DNA from: Skermanella pratensis
GTDB taxonomy: Bacteria; Pseudomonadota; Alphaproteobacteria; Azospirillales; Azospirillaceae
NCBI RefSeq assembly: GCF_008843145.1
Contig: NZ_CP030265.1
Location: 773,001-837,000, forward strand
Direction of reading: 5' to 3'
DNA: 64,000 bases
Shown here: piece after piece, positions 1 through 14,076 of the stretch
Numbering within the stretch: position 1 is the first letter of the stretch
Layout of the letters: every line of letters begins with the position of its first letter
Notes under the pieces: model-generated
What the model was told of the DNA's origin: nothing
Database searches by the model: none
The model's input: the letters and a program-made list of their open reading frames with translations, nothing else
Translations under genes and position numbers: made by a program

Positions 1-165
1 CTGGCGCGATGCCCAGGGATCGACGCTGCCGTTGGCCGCCGAATAGAGCATCGCCCAGCCGATCGAGGCGATGGCGGTCAGCAGGAGGATCAGCTTCCAG
101 TTGATCTGCCACAGCTTCTCGCTCAACGAGAGTTCCGGCTGGTGACCCAGGAAGTCGCCGTTCAT
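1..165 (-). CDS. rodA: RodA, SEDS-family peptidoglycan polymerase of the elongasome (N-terminal part only)
   Basis: Only the first 55 codons are in the window; the gene runs off the left edge. The peptide starts MNGDFLGHQPELSL and continues into a first membrane helix (INWKLILLLTAIASIGWAML) followed by YSAANGS, the usual beginning of RodA/MrdB. RodA polymerises glycan strands together with penicillin-binding protein 2 during rod-shape growth. Its ATG overlaps the TGA of the PBP2 gene by four bases (ATGA), so translation of the two is probably coupled. Position at the end of mreBCD-mrdA supports rodA rather than ftsW. The rest of the protein cannot be checked here. Confidence 0.88.
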   Translation of the reverse strand, partial: MNGDFLGHQPELSLSEKLWQINWKLILLLTAIASIGWAMLYSAANGSVDPWASRQ

Positions 166-2069
166 CCGCCGATCCTCCCCGGCTTGTCACCCGGCGCCGG
201 CTGGACCGGCTCCGCCGCCGGGACCGCGCTGGACACCTGGGGCACGCCCCGCGCGCTGTCGCGGCGCTGGACCTCCAGCAGGATGTCGCGGGCGATCGGC
301 GCCGCCACAGCCGAACCGCCGCCGCCATGCTCGACGATCACGGCGCAGGCGTAGCGCGGCGCGTGCAGCGGCGCGAAGCCGACGAACAGCGCGTGGTCGC
401 GCTGGCGCCACGGCAACTGCTCGTTCTTCAGGACGCCGGTGCTGCGTTCCGCCATGGTGATCCGGCGGACCTGGCTGGTGCCCGTCTTGCCGCCCATCTC
501 GAAGCCGGCTTCGGCTATGCGCATCTTGTACGCGGTGCCGCCGGGCTGGTTCATCACGGCGTTCATGCCCTGGAGCACCATGTCCAGATGGGTCTTGTTG
601 ACCCCCAGCGACGGCCAGGCGGTCTGCTCCGCCGGTCCGCGCTCGATCTGCTTGGTCAGGTGCGGCTTGACCGCGAAGCCGCCGTTGACCAGCCGGGACA
701 GCATGACCGCCAGTTGCAGCGGGGTCGCCAGGACGTAGCCCTGGCCGATCGCGGCGATCAGGGACTCGCCCTGGGTCCAGGACTTGCCGAGATTGGCCTG
801 CTTCCATTCGCGGCTGGGTATCAGCCCCGGCCGTTCGCTGGGCAGGTCGAGCTGGGTCCGCTGGCCCATGCCGAACCTTTTCGCCATGTCGTGGATGCGG
901 TCGATGCCGATCCGGCGCGCCAGGTCGTAGAAGAAGGTGTCGCAGGAGTGCTTGAGCGCGCCGACCAGGTCCAGCGTGCCGTGCCCGCCCTTCTTCCAGC
1001 AATGGAAGCGGTGGTCGCCCAGGTCCATGTGGCCGGGGCAGAACACGGTGTGGCGCGGCCCGACGATGCCGCTGTCCAGCGCCGCCAGCGCCACCAGCAT
1101 CTTGAAGGTGGAGCCCGGCGCGTACTGCCCGGCGACCACCTTGTTGGTCAGCGGCGTCGTCGGGTCGGACAGCAGGTCCTCCCAGGTCTCCGCGTTGATG
1201 CCCGTGGTGAACAGGTTGGGGTCGTAGCTGGGGTTCGACGCCATGGAGTAGATGCCGCCGGTATGCACGTCCATCACGACGGCCGCGGCGCTCTTCTCCT
1301 CCTTCAGGCGGTCCTGGGCGTACTGCTGCAGGCCGATGTCGACGGTCAGCGTGATGTCGCGGCCGGGCTTGCCCTCCTGCCGCGACAGCTCGCGGATCAC
1401 CCGTCCGACCGCGTTGACCTCCAGCTGGCTGGTGCCGGCGACGCCGCGCAGGCTGGCGTCGTGGAACTTCTCCATGCCGGACTTGCCGATGCGGAAGCCG
1501 GGCAGCGCCAGGACCGGGTCGCCGTTCAGCTCGGATTCGGACACGGCGCCGACATAGCCCAGGAAATGGGCGGTGGCGGCCTCGTAGGGATAGCTGCGCA
1601 GCTCGCCGACCTCGATCGAGACGCCAGGCAGGTCGGGGGCGTTCACCTCGATCATGGTGACCTGGTCCCAGGTCAGGTTCTCCTTCACCGTGACCGGCAC
1701 GAAGGCGCGCTTGCGCTGGATCTCGCGGGTGATGCGGCGCCAGTCGGCCTCGGTCAGCGGCACGATCTCCGAGATCAGGCTCAGCATGCGGTCGATCTTG
1801 CGCGCCTGCTCCGACACCATTACGACACGGAAATTCTGCTGGTTCACCGCCAGCGGCACGCCGAAGCGGTCCAGCACCTGGCCGCGCGACGGGGCGAGCA
1901 GCCGCATGTTGATCCGGTTCTCGTCGGCCAGGACCGTGTAGCGGTCGGACTCCAGCACCTGCAGGTAATACATCCGGGCGACCAGGGTCGACAGCAGGCC
2001 GACCTGCATGCCGCCCAGCATCAGGGCCCGCCGGGTCAGGCTGCGGTATCTATCGGTATCGCGCTCCAT
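162..2069 (-). CDS. mrdA: Penicillin-binding protein 2, elongasome transpeptidase
   Basis: A 635-residue class B penicillin-binding protein that cross-links peptidoglycan for lateral wall growth. I see an N-terminal anchor helix at about residues 14-36, a PBP dimer domain, and a transpeptidase domain with all three catalytic motifs: STFK at Ser320, SCD at 375 and KTGT at 528. The start chosen (MERDTDRYRS) lies just before the anchor helix and 17 bases after the mreD stop; the open frame extends further upstream but that part is antisense-like GC-rich sequence overlapping mreD. The gene sits between mreD and rodA, as in most rod-shaped Proteobacteria. Confidence 0.95.
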   Translation of the reverse strand: MERDTDRYRSLTRRALMLGGMQVGLLSTLVARMYYLQVLESDRYTVLADENRINMRLLAPSRGQVLDRFGVPLAVNQQNFRVVMVSEQARKIDRMLSLISEIVPLTEADWRRITREIQRKRAFVPVTVKENLTWDQVTMIEVNAPDLPGVSIEVGELRSYPYEAATAHFLGYVGAVSESELNGDPVLALPGFRIGKSGMEKFHDASLRGVAGTSQLEVNAVGRVIRELSRQEGKPGRDITLTVDIGLQQYAQDRLKEEKSAAAVVMDVHTGGIYSMASNPSYDPNLFTTGINAETWEDLLSDPTTPLTNKVVAGQYAPGSTFKMLVALAALDSGIVGPRHTVFCPGHMDLGDHRFHCWKKGGHGTLDLVGALKHSCDTFFYDLARRIGIDRIHDMAKRFGMGQRTQLDLPSERPGLIPSREWKQANLGKSWTQGESLIAAIGQGYVLATPLQLAVMLSRLVNGGFAVKPHLTKQIERGPAEQTAWPSLGVNKTHLDMVLQGMNAVMNQPGGTAYKMRIAEAGFEMGGKTGTSQVRRITMAERSTGVLKNEQLPWRQRDHALFVGFAPLHAPRYACAVIVEHGGGGSAVAAPIARDILLEVQRRDSARGVPQVSSAVPAAEPVQPAPGDKPGRIGG

Positions 2070-2086
2070 GGCGGGCAGGGACCTCG

Positions 2087-2599
2087 TCAGGCCTGGAGAA
2101 AGGCGCGGTGGATGCGGATGAACAGCCAGCCGAACAGCGGGAACACCGCCACCGTCATGGTCGACTGCATCAGGGCGGAATTGGGCGACAGCAGCTGGAG
2201 GTTCAGGATCGACCAGGCGAGCCAGCCGACGAAGCCGGCGCCGAAGGCGATCAGCGCGAAGCCGAACCACAGCATGGCGAAGGACGTGCCCAGGAAGAAC
2301 CGCCGCTGGGTCAGCACGACCCAGTAGACCAGCACATGGATCAGCGGCGTCATTCCCAGCGGGGTCCCGCTCAGCAGGTCCTGCAGCAGGCCCAGGCCGA
2401 AGGCCATGCTGGGGCGCAGCAGGTCGGGCCGGTGGATCACCCAATAATAGAGCGCCATCAGCGGCAGCATGGGTGCCACCGGGGCGTAGTTGGGCAGGTG
2501 CAAGGGCACCATGCCGACCAGCATCAGACCCGCCGTGACCGCCACCGGCGCGATGTTGCGCCCGGTCTGGTCGACCCTGCTCCAGAAACCGCCGGTCAT
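2087..2599 (-). CDS. mreD: Rod shape-determining protein MreD
   Basis: A 170-residue integral membrane protein with about five hydrophobic helices, the typical size and profile of MreD. It contains the family's short loop region LLQDLLSGTPLGM, where helix three meets the conserved Asp/Gly-rich turn. MreD works with MreC in the inner membrane to link the MreB filament to the PBP2/RodA synthase. It follows mreC by 19 bases and precedes mrdA by 17, consistent with one transcript. Identification rests on membrane profile plus position, since MreD sequences diverge widely. Confidence 0.9.
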   Translation of the reverse strand: MTGGFWSRVDQTGRNIAPVAVTAGLMLVGMVPLHLPNYAPVAPMLPLMALYYWVIHRPDLLRPSMAFGLGLLQDLLSGTPLGMTPLIHVLVYWVVLTQRRFFLGTSFAMLWFGFALIAFGAGFVGWLAWSILNLQLLSPNSALMQSTMTVAVFPLFGWLFIRIHRAFLQA

Positions 2600-2618
2600 G
2601 GGATTGGTCCCGCCGGCG

Positions 2619-3503
2619 TCAGTTCAGGCCGCCGGCGGCGTCCGCCGGGGCGTTGGCGCTCAGGCCGCCGGGCAGCCCGAAATTGACGAGCTGGACATGC
2701 TCGACCCGCCCGGGATCGACGAAAGGCTGCACGCGGATCGCGCTCTCTCCCACTCCCGCGATCAGGCCGACCGGCAGTCCCGGGGGGAACATGCCGCCAT
2801 GGCCCGAGGTCATCACCCGGTCGCCCACCGCCGGCGTGGCGTCGCCCGGCAGGTATAGCAGGCGCGGCTGGCCGGAATTGTCGCCGCTCATCACCGCCCG
2901 CTGGCGCGACGGCTCGATCACCACCGGAATGCGCGAATTGAGGTCGGTGATCAGCAGGACGCGCGACGACCATTCTCCCGCCTGGACCACGCGGCCCATC
3001 AGCCCTCGGCCGGACACGGCCGCCTGGCCGGGCCTGACGCCGTCGCGCCGGCCGGCGGTGACCACGACGGTCCGGACGAAGGCACCGCCGGGATCGGCGA
3101 CGACGCGGCCCGTGATGTAGGAGGCCGCCAGCTCGGGCTTGTAGTTCAGCAGGCTGCGCAGGCTGCGGTTCTCGGCGTCGAGCCGCTGGGCCGCCTGCTG
3201 CCATTGCAGCAGGGCCGCGTTCTCCTGCCGGAGCCGCTCGTTCTCGCCCCGCAGGTTGACGATCTCGTGCATGCTCTCGACGAAATGGGCCGCCGTCGCC
3301 GCGGGGCGGGAGATCGCGTCCAGGATCGGGGTGAAGGCGTCGGTCACCCGGCTGCGGATCCCCTCCACCAGAACGGTATCGACCTTGCCGACCATCATCA
3401 GGGCTATGGCGGCGAACACCAGGAGAAGGAACGAGAACCGTTGGGCCAGCGCACGCAGGGGTGCGGCGAGACGAACCACGGATCCGGTGGCACGTGTCTT
3501 CAC
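2619..3503 (-). CDS. mreC: Rod shape-determining protein MreC
   Basis: A 294-residue bitopic protein with one transmembrane helix at about residues 23-41, then a coiled coil (about residues 85-125, rich in Glu, Arg, Leu and Gln) and a beta-barrel domain containing the family signature region around GRVVADPGG and VTAGRRDGV. MreC is a periplasmic scaffold that activates PBP2/RodA. It lies 101 bases downstream of mreB and 19 upstream of mreD. The length and domain order match the family. Confidence 0.94.
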   Translation of the reverse strand: MKTRATGSVVRLAAPLRALAQRFSFLLLVFAAIALMMVGKVDTVLVEGIRSRVTDAFTPILDAISRPAATAAHFVESMHEIVNLRGENERLRQENAALLQWQQAAQRLDAENRSLRSLLNYKPELAASYITGRVVADPGGAFVRTVVVTAGRRDGVRPGQAAVSGRGLMGRVVQAGEWSSRVLLITDLNSRIPVVIEPSRQRAVMSGDNSGQPRLLYLPGDATPAVGDRVMTSGHGGMFPPGLPVGLIAGVGESAIRVQPFVDPGRVEHVQLVNFGLPGGLSANAPADAAGGLN

Positions 3504-3604
3504 GGGGCCTTTCCTGTGCTCTGAGGGGCCGAAAGCCGGATGTCGGGAGGTCGCACGGGCGGCTGCCCTCCTGGAAGGAGAGTGTGCCGCGCCGATGATG
3601 AATA

Positions 3605-4720
<1,116 letters not shown>

Positions 4721-4791
4721 CGGAGGTAATCTGGATGGAGGCTCGGGGCACGAACCACCATCCGTTTGAATAGAGCAACGCCGCAAACCAC

Positions 4792-6381
<1,590 letters not shown>

Positions 6382-6530
6382 GGGAACTGGATCCTTCTGT
6401 GCTTACCGGCGCTCCCGGCCCCTTTGCCGGAGGCCGGTGTGCGGGCAGCGCCGAAATCAGTGATGCGACGGTGACGGATGGCGCGAGCGCCATGATCCCC
6501 CTGAACACCTGTCAATGACGACGGCGGCGC

Positions 6531-6721
6531 TCAGGGGCGCATAAGTCGCAGAAGGAGAGCCCCATGCAGCCCACGGGCAGACGGCAGCGCTTCCGGCAGG
6601 GGCAGGACGGTGCCCGTGCTGGCGATGGCAAGGGCGCGCGCACCGATCCGGTCCCCGCGGGGGGCCTTCATGATGTCGGACGTGCGATCCTGCGTAATCA
6701 CCAGTTTCTACCTTCGGTCAA
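6531..6721 (-). promoter_or_regulatory. Candidate promoter and leader peptide upstream of leuA
   Basis: On the minus strand a TTGACC -35-like box (6716-6721) is followed 16-17 bases later by a weak -10 (6694-6699). An ATG at 6671 then opens a 46-codon frame ending at 6531 whose last residues are GALLLRLMRP: the Leu codons CTC CTT CTG, then CTT after one Arg, just before the stop. Hairpin-forming sequence (atggcgcgagcgccat at 6478-6493, and a G+C-rich stem near 6407-6438) lies between this frame and leuA. That is the layout of a leucine attenuator, but the ribosome site is poor and the match could be chance. Confidence 0.33.
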
Positions 6722-7169
6722 TCGGTCCGCACCGCCGGGGTGCCGGAGCCGGCTGCTGGTGCCAAGGTGGCGCCGTTATGGTTAAATTTGCGTTAAAGCG
6801 TCTGACCGGCTATCCTGACCGTCAGCGCCCAGGCCCGGTATGTCTAAAGCAAGGGCAGGGTGTCCCGCAACCGTTTTCAGACTGAAGCCCCGGATGCCGC
6901 GGGACAATTCGGGGGCCGTCCCGAGGCGCGGGAACGGGGTCGTGACATGGAAATAGCTGCAAACCGCCAGAATATGACGTTGGGGGTAGCGTTTTGTTTC
7001 TTAAAGATAGGTCGTGTTGCGGGGCCGGGGTCCCATATCCTACAAATAACGACGACGCTCCATCGATCCGGCGCCGGAGAGTCACGCAGGATGTAAACCG
7101 CTGATATCGCAAAAGATCACGCGATCTACACCGCATTCTCACGGAGCAGGGATTTTTTCGCGGGTCGTT
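6722..7169. other. Intergenic stretch without a recognised gene
   Basis: This part of the gap between leuA and the sigma-factor gene holds only short frames with no family resemblance. It becomes locally A+T-richer after 6960. The only functional signals I can support in the whole gap are the leuA leader candidate to the left and the ECF-type promoter at 7170. Confidence 0.5.
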
Positions 7170-7193
7170 GGAACAAAGCGGCGTCCCAAGGTT
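7170..7193 (+). promoter_or_regulatory. EcfG-type promoter of the sigma-factor gene
   Basis: GGAAC at 7170-7174, a 16-base spacer and GTT at 7191-7193 match the known alphaproteobacterial general-stress consensus GGAAC-N16/17-(C)GTT. It lies about 200 bases before an ECF sigma gene, suggesting autoregulation. Only the consensus match supports it; start-site data are lacking. Confidence 0.6.
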
Positions 7194-7393
7194 TTACTGC
7201 CCAGGAGTTCGTGCGTCTGACGCGCGGTGCGTGTCCAGTCGCGGAACCGGGCGGTGGTTCATCCAAACAGGCCGGCGTCGCCGATCCGAGGCGGTGGCCG
7301 GCTGATCAGGAAGTGGAAAAATGGTGTTGCGCTCAACCATCCCATCCTTAGTCAACAGCGCGAAGACGAATATGTCCGGGGAGGCTGTCACAC

Positions 7394-8035
7394 ATGTCTG
7401 AGAACACGCTTGACCGGTTGGAACAGGAAATTCCCGCTCTGCGCCGTTTCGCGCGGGCTCTGGTCGGCCATCCCGAACGGGCCGACGACCTTGTCCAGGA
7501 CACCCTCGAGCGGGCCTTGACCCGTCTGGACAGCTATACGCCGGGCACCAACATGCGCGCCTGGCTCTTCACCATCCTTCGCAACGCCCATATCAACGAA
7601 CTGCGCCGCGCCCGCACCACCGCGACCCCGGACGAGACGCTGGAAGCGCTGAGCCCGCCGGCCCCGGCCGCCCAGGAGCACGGCCTGGCCGTCCGCGACC
7701 TGGAGCGGGCCCTGGCCCGGCTGACACCGGAAATGCGCGAGGTGCTTCTGCTGATCGGCCTCGAAGGCATGAGCTACGAGGAAGCGGCCGACGTGCTGGG
7801 CGCCAAGGTCGGCACCGTCAAGTCGCGTCTCTGCCGTGGCCGCGAGGCGCTCCGTCGGCTGATGGACGGCGAAGTGGGAGAGGACGGCGTGACCCGGTTG
7901 CCCGGTCGCCCGCTGACCCCCGCCACCAGCCGCGAGATGGCCGCCGTCGTCCTGGCCTTCCAGCGCTCGGCCGCCGCCGCCGCGCGGACCGTGCACATGG
8001 GCATGGACATCGAGGAGCGCCGCACCGGTACCTGA
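7394..8035 (+). CDS. ECF RNA polymerase sigma factor, EcfG/RpoE-like
   Basis: A 213-residue group 4 sigma factor. Region 2 (about residues 12-75, with RADDLVQDTLERAL) binds the -10 element and core polymerase; region 4 (about 105-155, with MSYEEAADVLGAKVGTVKSRL) is the helix-turn-helix for the -35 element. About 50 extra residues follow region 4. An EcfG-type promoter sits upstream, which fits a general-stress sigma factor, but neither NepR nor PhyR is adjacent as they usually are for the main EcfG. It may therefore be a secondary paralogue. A strong hairpin ends the unit at 8065-8098. Confidence 0.85.
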   Translation: MSENTLDRLEQEIPALRRFARALVGHPERADDLVQDTLERALTRLDSYTPGTNMRAWLFTILRNAHINELRRARTTATPDETLEALSPPAPAAQEHGLAVRDLERALARLTPEMREVLLLIGLEGMSYEEAADVLGAKVGTVKSRLCRGREALRRLMDGEVGEDGVTRLPGRPLTPATSREMAAVVLAFQRSAAAAARTVHMGMDIEERRTGT

Positions 8036-8064
8036 CCCGGCATCGTCCGCAAACCCGAAATTGA

Positions 8065-8098
8065 AAGAGGCCGTCGTTCTTAGGAGCGACGGCCTCTT
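8065..8098 (+). terminator. Transcription terminator hairpin after the sigma gene
   Basis: Perfect 12-base arms (8065-8076 and 8087-8098) enclose a ten-base loop, about 30 bases past the sigma-factor stop. No T-run follows on this strand, so strength as an intrinsic terminator is uncertain. Confidence 0.7.
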
Positions 8099-8308
8099 GA
8101 CATACTTTGCTTCAATTTATCTTATTGCTATTTAAGTGATAGATCAGTTTTATGAACTCGGATGAGAGAAGCTTCTGAGCATATAAATTCGCAGTATATA
8201 AGCCTGATGACCGGCGGCTTCTATCGCTGGTTTGAACGTATCAGAGTATCGCTTGTCGAACTACCGGCGCGAGTCGCGGCCTGACGGCGGCGCTGGCGTA
8301 GCGAATGA

Positions 8309-8905
8309 CTACGACGAACTCCATGTGCTGCCAATGGCTGCCGGATCATCGACCCCATCCGGCAGGTCGGCGAAGGCACGCGTGTCCGCAGGGCGCCGGT
8401 CCGCCTTCGACGGATGCGTCATGTCGTGGATGATGGCGTCCGCCGATGGGATAACGCCGACCCGCTCCAGGCCCCGTAGCAGTCCAACGGTCGAAAGCAG
8501 GTGAAGGTTCGGCGGCTTGTTGAAGACGCGGATCCCGGCGTCCTCGAACAGGATGGCCACGGGTTCGCCAACGCTGACATACTTGCGCAGGCCATCGTCC
8601 GATGACATGAAGTCAACGATGGCAAGTTCGCCGGCGTTCTTCTTGAACTTCTTCCCCGTGCGCCGTTTTTCGCGCTCCTGTTCGCCAATCTCAGTGTTCT
8701 CGATGATGAATGGTGGCTGGTTGCTGTCGATGAACGCCTTCACGGCCCGGTCCTTGGGATAGGATAGGTCGCTGGTCAACTCGTCGTAGACTGCATCGAC
8801 CACGATCAATCGCATGTCGAGAGCCAGTAGCAGATCCAGCCGGTCGGCCACCCAGAGACTGTTGAACGGCCCCGCATCGGGAATGATGACGGTGCATCGC
8901 TTCAA
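8309..8905 (-). CDS. PIN-domain toxin, VapC-like ribonuclease
   Basis: A 198-residue protein whose N-terminus (TVIIPDAGPFNSLW) and conserved acidic positions (VVDAVYDEL, GELAIVDFM, LFEDAGIRVF) fit a PIN-fold RNase that chelates metal. It would cleave RNA when freed from its antitoxin. The start must lie before the first aspartate; the only suitable codon is TTG at 8905, which overlaps the antitoxin stop as TTGA, so translation is likely coupled. It is longer than classic VapC (about 130 aa) and has an extra tail. No catalytic residue is obviously lost. Confidence 0.75.
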   Translation of the reverse strand: MKRCTVIIPDAGPFNSLWVADRLDLLLALDMRLIVVDAVYDELTSDLSYPKDRAVKAFIDSNQPPFIIENTEIGEQEREKRRTGKKFKKNAGELAIVDFMSSDDGLRKYVSVGEPVAILFEDAGIRVFNKPPNLHLLSTVGLLRGLERVGVIPSADAIIHDMTHPSKADRRPADTRAFADLPDGVDDPAAIGSTWSSS

Positions 8906-9234
8906 GACTGCTTCCAGAGTTTGGCGAAAGTCACAGCCTGGTTTTCGACGTCATGGGGTGGCGGCAGCGGCATCGGCAGGTCGGCATCCCCAAGCGCGAC
9001 GAGCAATTCGGCGTAGTCGCGCAGCCCGAGAAGTCGAATGGCCTCGTTCCTAGCCAAGCGTCCCTGCGAATACGCCAGCAACGGATCGTCCGTGACGGGG
9101 GCGGTGCCATCCGAGGTCACCGCCTCCAAGTGCTCTCGGACAATTGCCGTCATCGTCGTCCCATGCGCGGCGGCATACGATTTAGCCCGAGCCACAAGAT
9201 CGTCTGGTAGGTTGAGCGTCGTGTTCCTCAGCAT
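8902..9234 (-). CDS. Antitoxin of the PIN-toxin pair
   Basis: A 110-residue protein beginning MLRNTTLNLPDDLVARAKSY, a ribbon-helix-helix-like DNA-binding start common in VapB/type II antitoxins. The C-terminal half, ending LWKQS, should wrap the toxin. The ATG at 9234 is preceded by a good ribosome site (GGGAGGT, five to six bases away); an upstream in-frame ATG at 9291 would run through the operator palindrome and is rejected. The toxin gene follows with a four-base overlap. Confidence 0.75.
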   Translation of the reverse strand: MLRNTTLNLPDDLVARAKSYAAAHGTTMTAIVREHLEAVTSDGTAPVTDDPLLAYSQGRLARNEAIRLLGLRDYAELLVALGDADLPMPLPPPHDVENQAVTFAKLWKQS

Positions 9235-9250
9235 ATCGCACCTCCCTACG

Positions 9251-9266
9251 TCACATATATATGTGA
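9251..9266. promoter_or_regulatory. Palindromic operator of the toxin-antitoxin operon
   Basis: TCACATATATATGTGA is a perfect 16-base palindrome immediately upstream of the antitoxin ribosome site. A palindrome here is where antitoxin or antitoxin-toxin complexes usually bind to repress their own operon. Binding itself is inferred. Confidence 0.6.
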
Positions 9267-9357
9267 AAGCCGCTTCCGGGATCAATGCCATGCCGGAAGC
9301 CAGACCAACGCAAGGTGCGAACAGAGCCCTTTATTCGACGTTCGCCGGCCGGAGCCT

Positions 9358-9384
9358 GGGAACCGGGGTCCGACCCCGGTTCCC
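9358..9384 (-). terminator. Terminator hairpin downstream of ilvC
   Basis: Perfect 12-base arms (GGGAACCGGGGT and complement) with a three-base loop, 30 bases past the ilvC stop. It also lies upstream of the toxin-antitoxin operator, so it insulates the two units. No strong T-run on the minus strand. Confidence 0.65.
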
Positions 9385-9413
9385 CTCGTCGGCACCGACG
9401 CAGGGCGCCCCGA

Positions 9414-11031
<1,618 letters not shown>

Positions 11032-11136
11032 GGGACGGGCTCCAGCAGGGATGGCAGTGTGGCGGTTGGTATCGGCGCATGACGACCGGCCCCGCTCCGT
11101 CGCGGGGCCTGTCCTTCTACCGCGGAAAGCGGCGCC

Positions 11137-12912
<1,776 letters not shown>

Positions 12913-13050
12913 CTTTGACTACCTTCGTGTGTAGCGCACCCGCGCGCACCGCGGATGCCTCGTCTCCGTCTATGAAAATCCCGCTGTTTCTCAGGAATTT
13001 CAGCAAGTTGGTACTTCGGCCCGGGGCTGTGCCGAGGGCCGGGAAGCCGC

Positions 13051-13079
13051 AACCTAATCAAAACATTTTCCAGGGTCAA
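13051..13079 (-). promoter_or_regulatory. Promoter of ilvBNC
   Basis: On the minus strand TTGACC (13074-13079) and TAGGTT (13051-13056) are separated by exactly 17 bases, a good housekeeping promoter. The -35 box overlaps the miaA stop codon. The leader of about 130 bases to ilvB shows no run of Ile, Leu or Val codons followed by a stop. Confidence 0.6.
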
Positions 13080-14038
13080 CCTGTTTTGCGAATTATGTTG
13101 CGAACGGCTTGTTGCATGCTTTCTGAATCTTGCGCGTTAATCACATGGCTGCCATGCGCGGGGCCGAGTTGGTGGCGGAACCAGGTGCCCTGCCGTTTGG
13201 CGTAGCGCCGGGTCGCCGTCTTCGCGGCGGCGACGGCGTCCTCCAGCCCGCCCTCGCCGCGCAGATAGGCCGAAAGCTCGGGCACGCCGAGCGCCTTCAT
13301 GGCCGGCAGGCCGGGGGACAGGCCCAGCTCCAGCAATGCTCGGACCTCGTCCAGAGCGCCGCGCTCCATCATGGCGTCGAAGCGCCGGTCGCAGGCGGCG
13401 TACAGCGCGCCGCGCGGCGGATCGACCACGAACGGCACGAAGCGCAGGCCGGGCGGCGGGCCGGCCGCCGGGTCGGACTGCCAGTCGGTGATCGACCGGC
13501 CGGTCGCCTCCAGCACCTCCAGCGCGCGGCTCAGCCGCTGGCTGTCGCCCGGCTTCAGACGGGCCGCCGTGGCGGGGTCGCGCCCGGCCAGCAGCGCGTG
13601 CAGGCCGGGTCCGCCCAGCGTCTCCCGGCGCTCCCGCACGGAGGCGCGGACCGCCTCGGGGATCGGCGGGATGTCGGCCAGCCCCTCCATCAGCGCCCGG
13701 ATATAGAGGCCGGTGCCGCCGACCACGATCGGCAGCCGTCCGGCCTTGTGGGCCTCGCGGATCTCCGCCAGGGCCAGCGCCTGCCAGCGCGCGGCCGAGC
13801 AGCGTTCGGCGGCGGACAGCGCGCCGTAGAGCCGGTGCGGCGCCCGCGCCTCGTCCGCCGCGGTCGGCCGGGCGGTCAGGACCGGCAGCTCGGCGTAGAT
13901 CTGCATGCTGTCGGCATTGATGACGGTGCCGCCGAATTCCTCGGCCAGATCGAGCGCCAGCGCGGATTTGCCGCTGGCGGTAGGTCCGCCGACGACGACT
14001 ACGGGTTTATCTGGCATGGACAACGCTTGGTGAGACAT
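13076..14038 (-). CDS. miaA: tRNA dimethylallyltransferase
   Basis: Transfers a dimethylallyl group to A37 of tRNAs reading UNN codons. The 320-residue protein has the P-loop GGPTASGKSAL near residue 16, the catalytic/tRNA-contact segment NADSMQIYAELPVLTARP near 40, and a basic C-terminal region. The start could be at MSHQALSM or eight codons later at MPDKPVVVV, directly before the P-loop; I keep the longer form. Divergent from serB, whose start is 38 bases away. Confidence 0.94.
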   Translation of the reverse strand: MSHQALSMPDKPVVVVGGPTASGKSALALDLAEEFGGTVINADSMQIYAELPVLTARPTAADEARAPHRLYGALSAAERCSAARWQALALAEIREAHKAGRLPIVVGGTGLYIRALMEGLADIPPIPEAVRASVRERRETLGGPGLHALLAGRDPATAARLKPGDSQRLSRALEVLEATGRSITDWQSDPAAGPPPGLRFVPFVVDPPRGALYAACDRRFDAMMERGALDEVRALLELGLSPGLPAMKALGVPELSAYLRGEGGLEDAVAAAKTATRRYAKRQGTWFRHQLGPAHGSHVINAQDSESMQQAVRNIIRKTG

Positions 14039-14076
14039 TTCATAAAGGCGGCCGACCCTCGCCCGCGGATACTTCC

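Noticed and set aside
327-2327. A 666-codon open frame on the plus strand opposite mrdA
   Set aside because: Antisense shadow of a G+C-rich gene; no family motifs, and the minus-strand PBP2 has all its catalytic motifs.
6822-7142. A 106-codon minus-strand frame in the leuA-sigma gap
   Set aside because: Unusual residue make-up, no ribosome site and no family resemblance.
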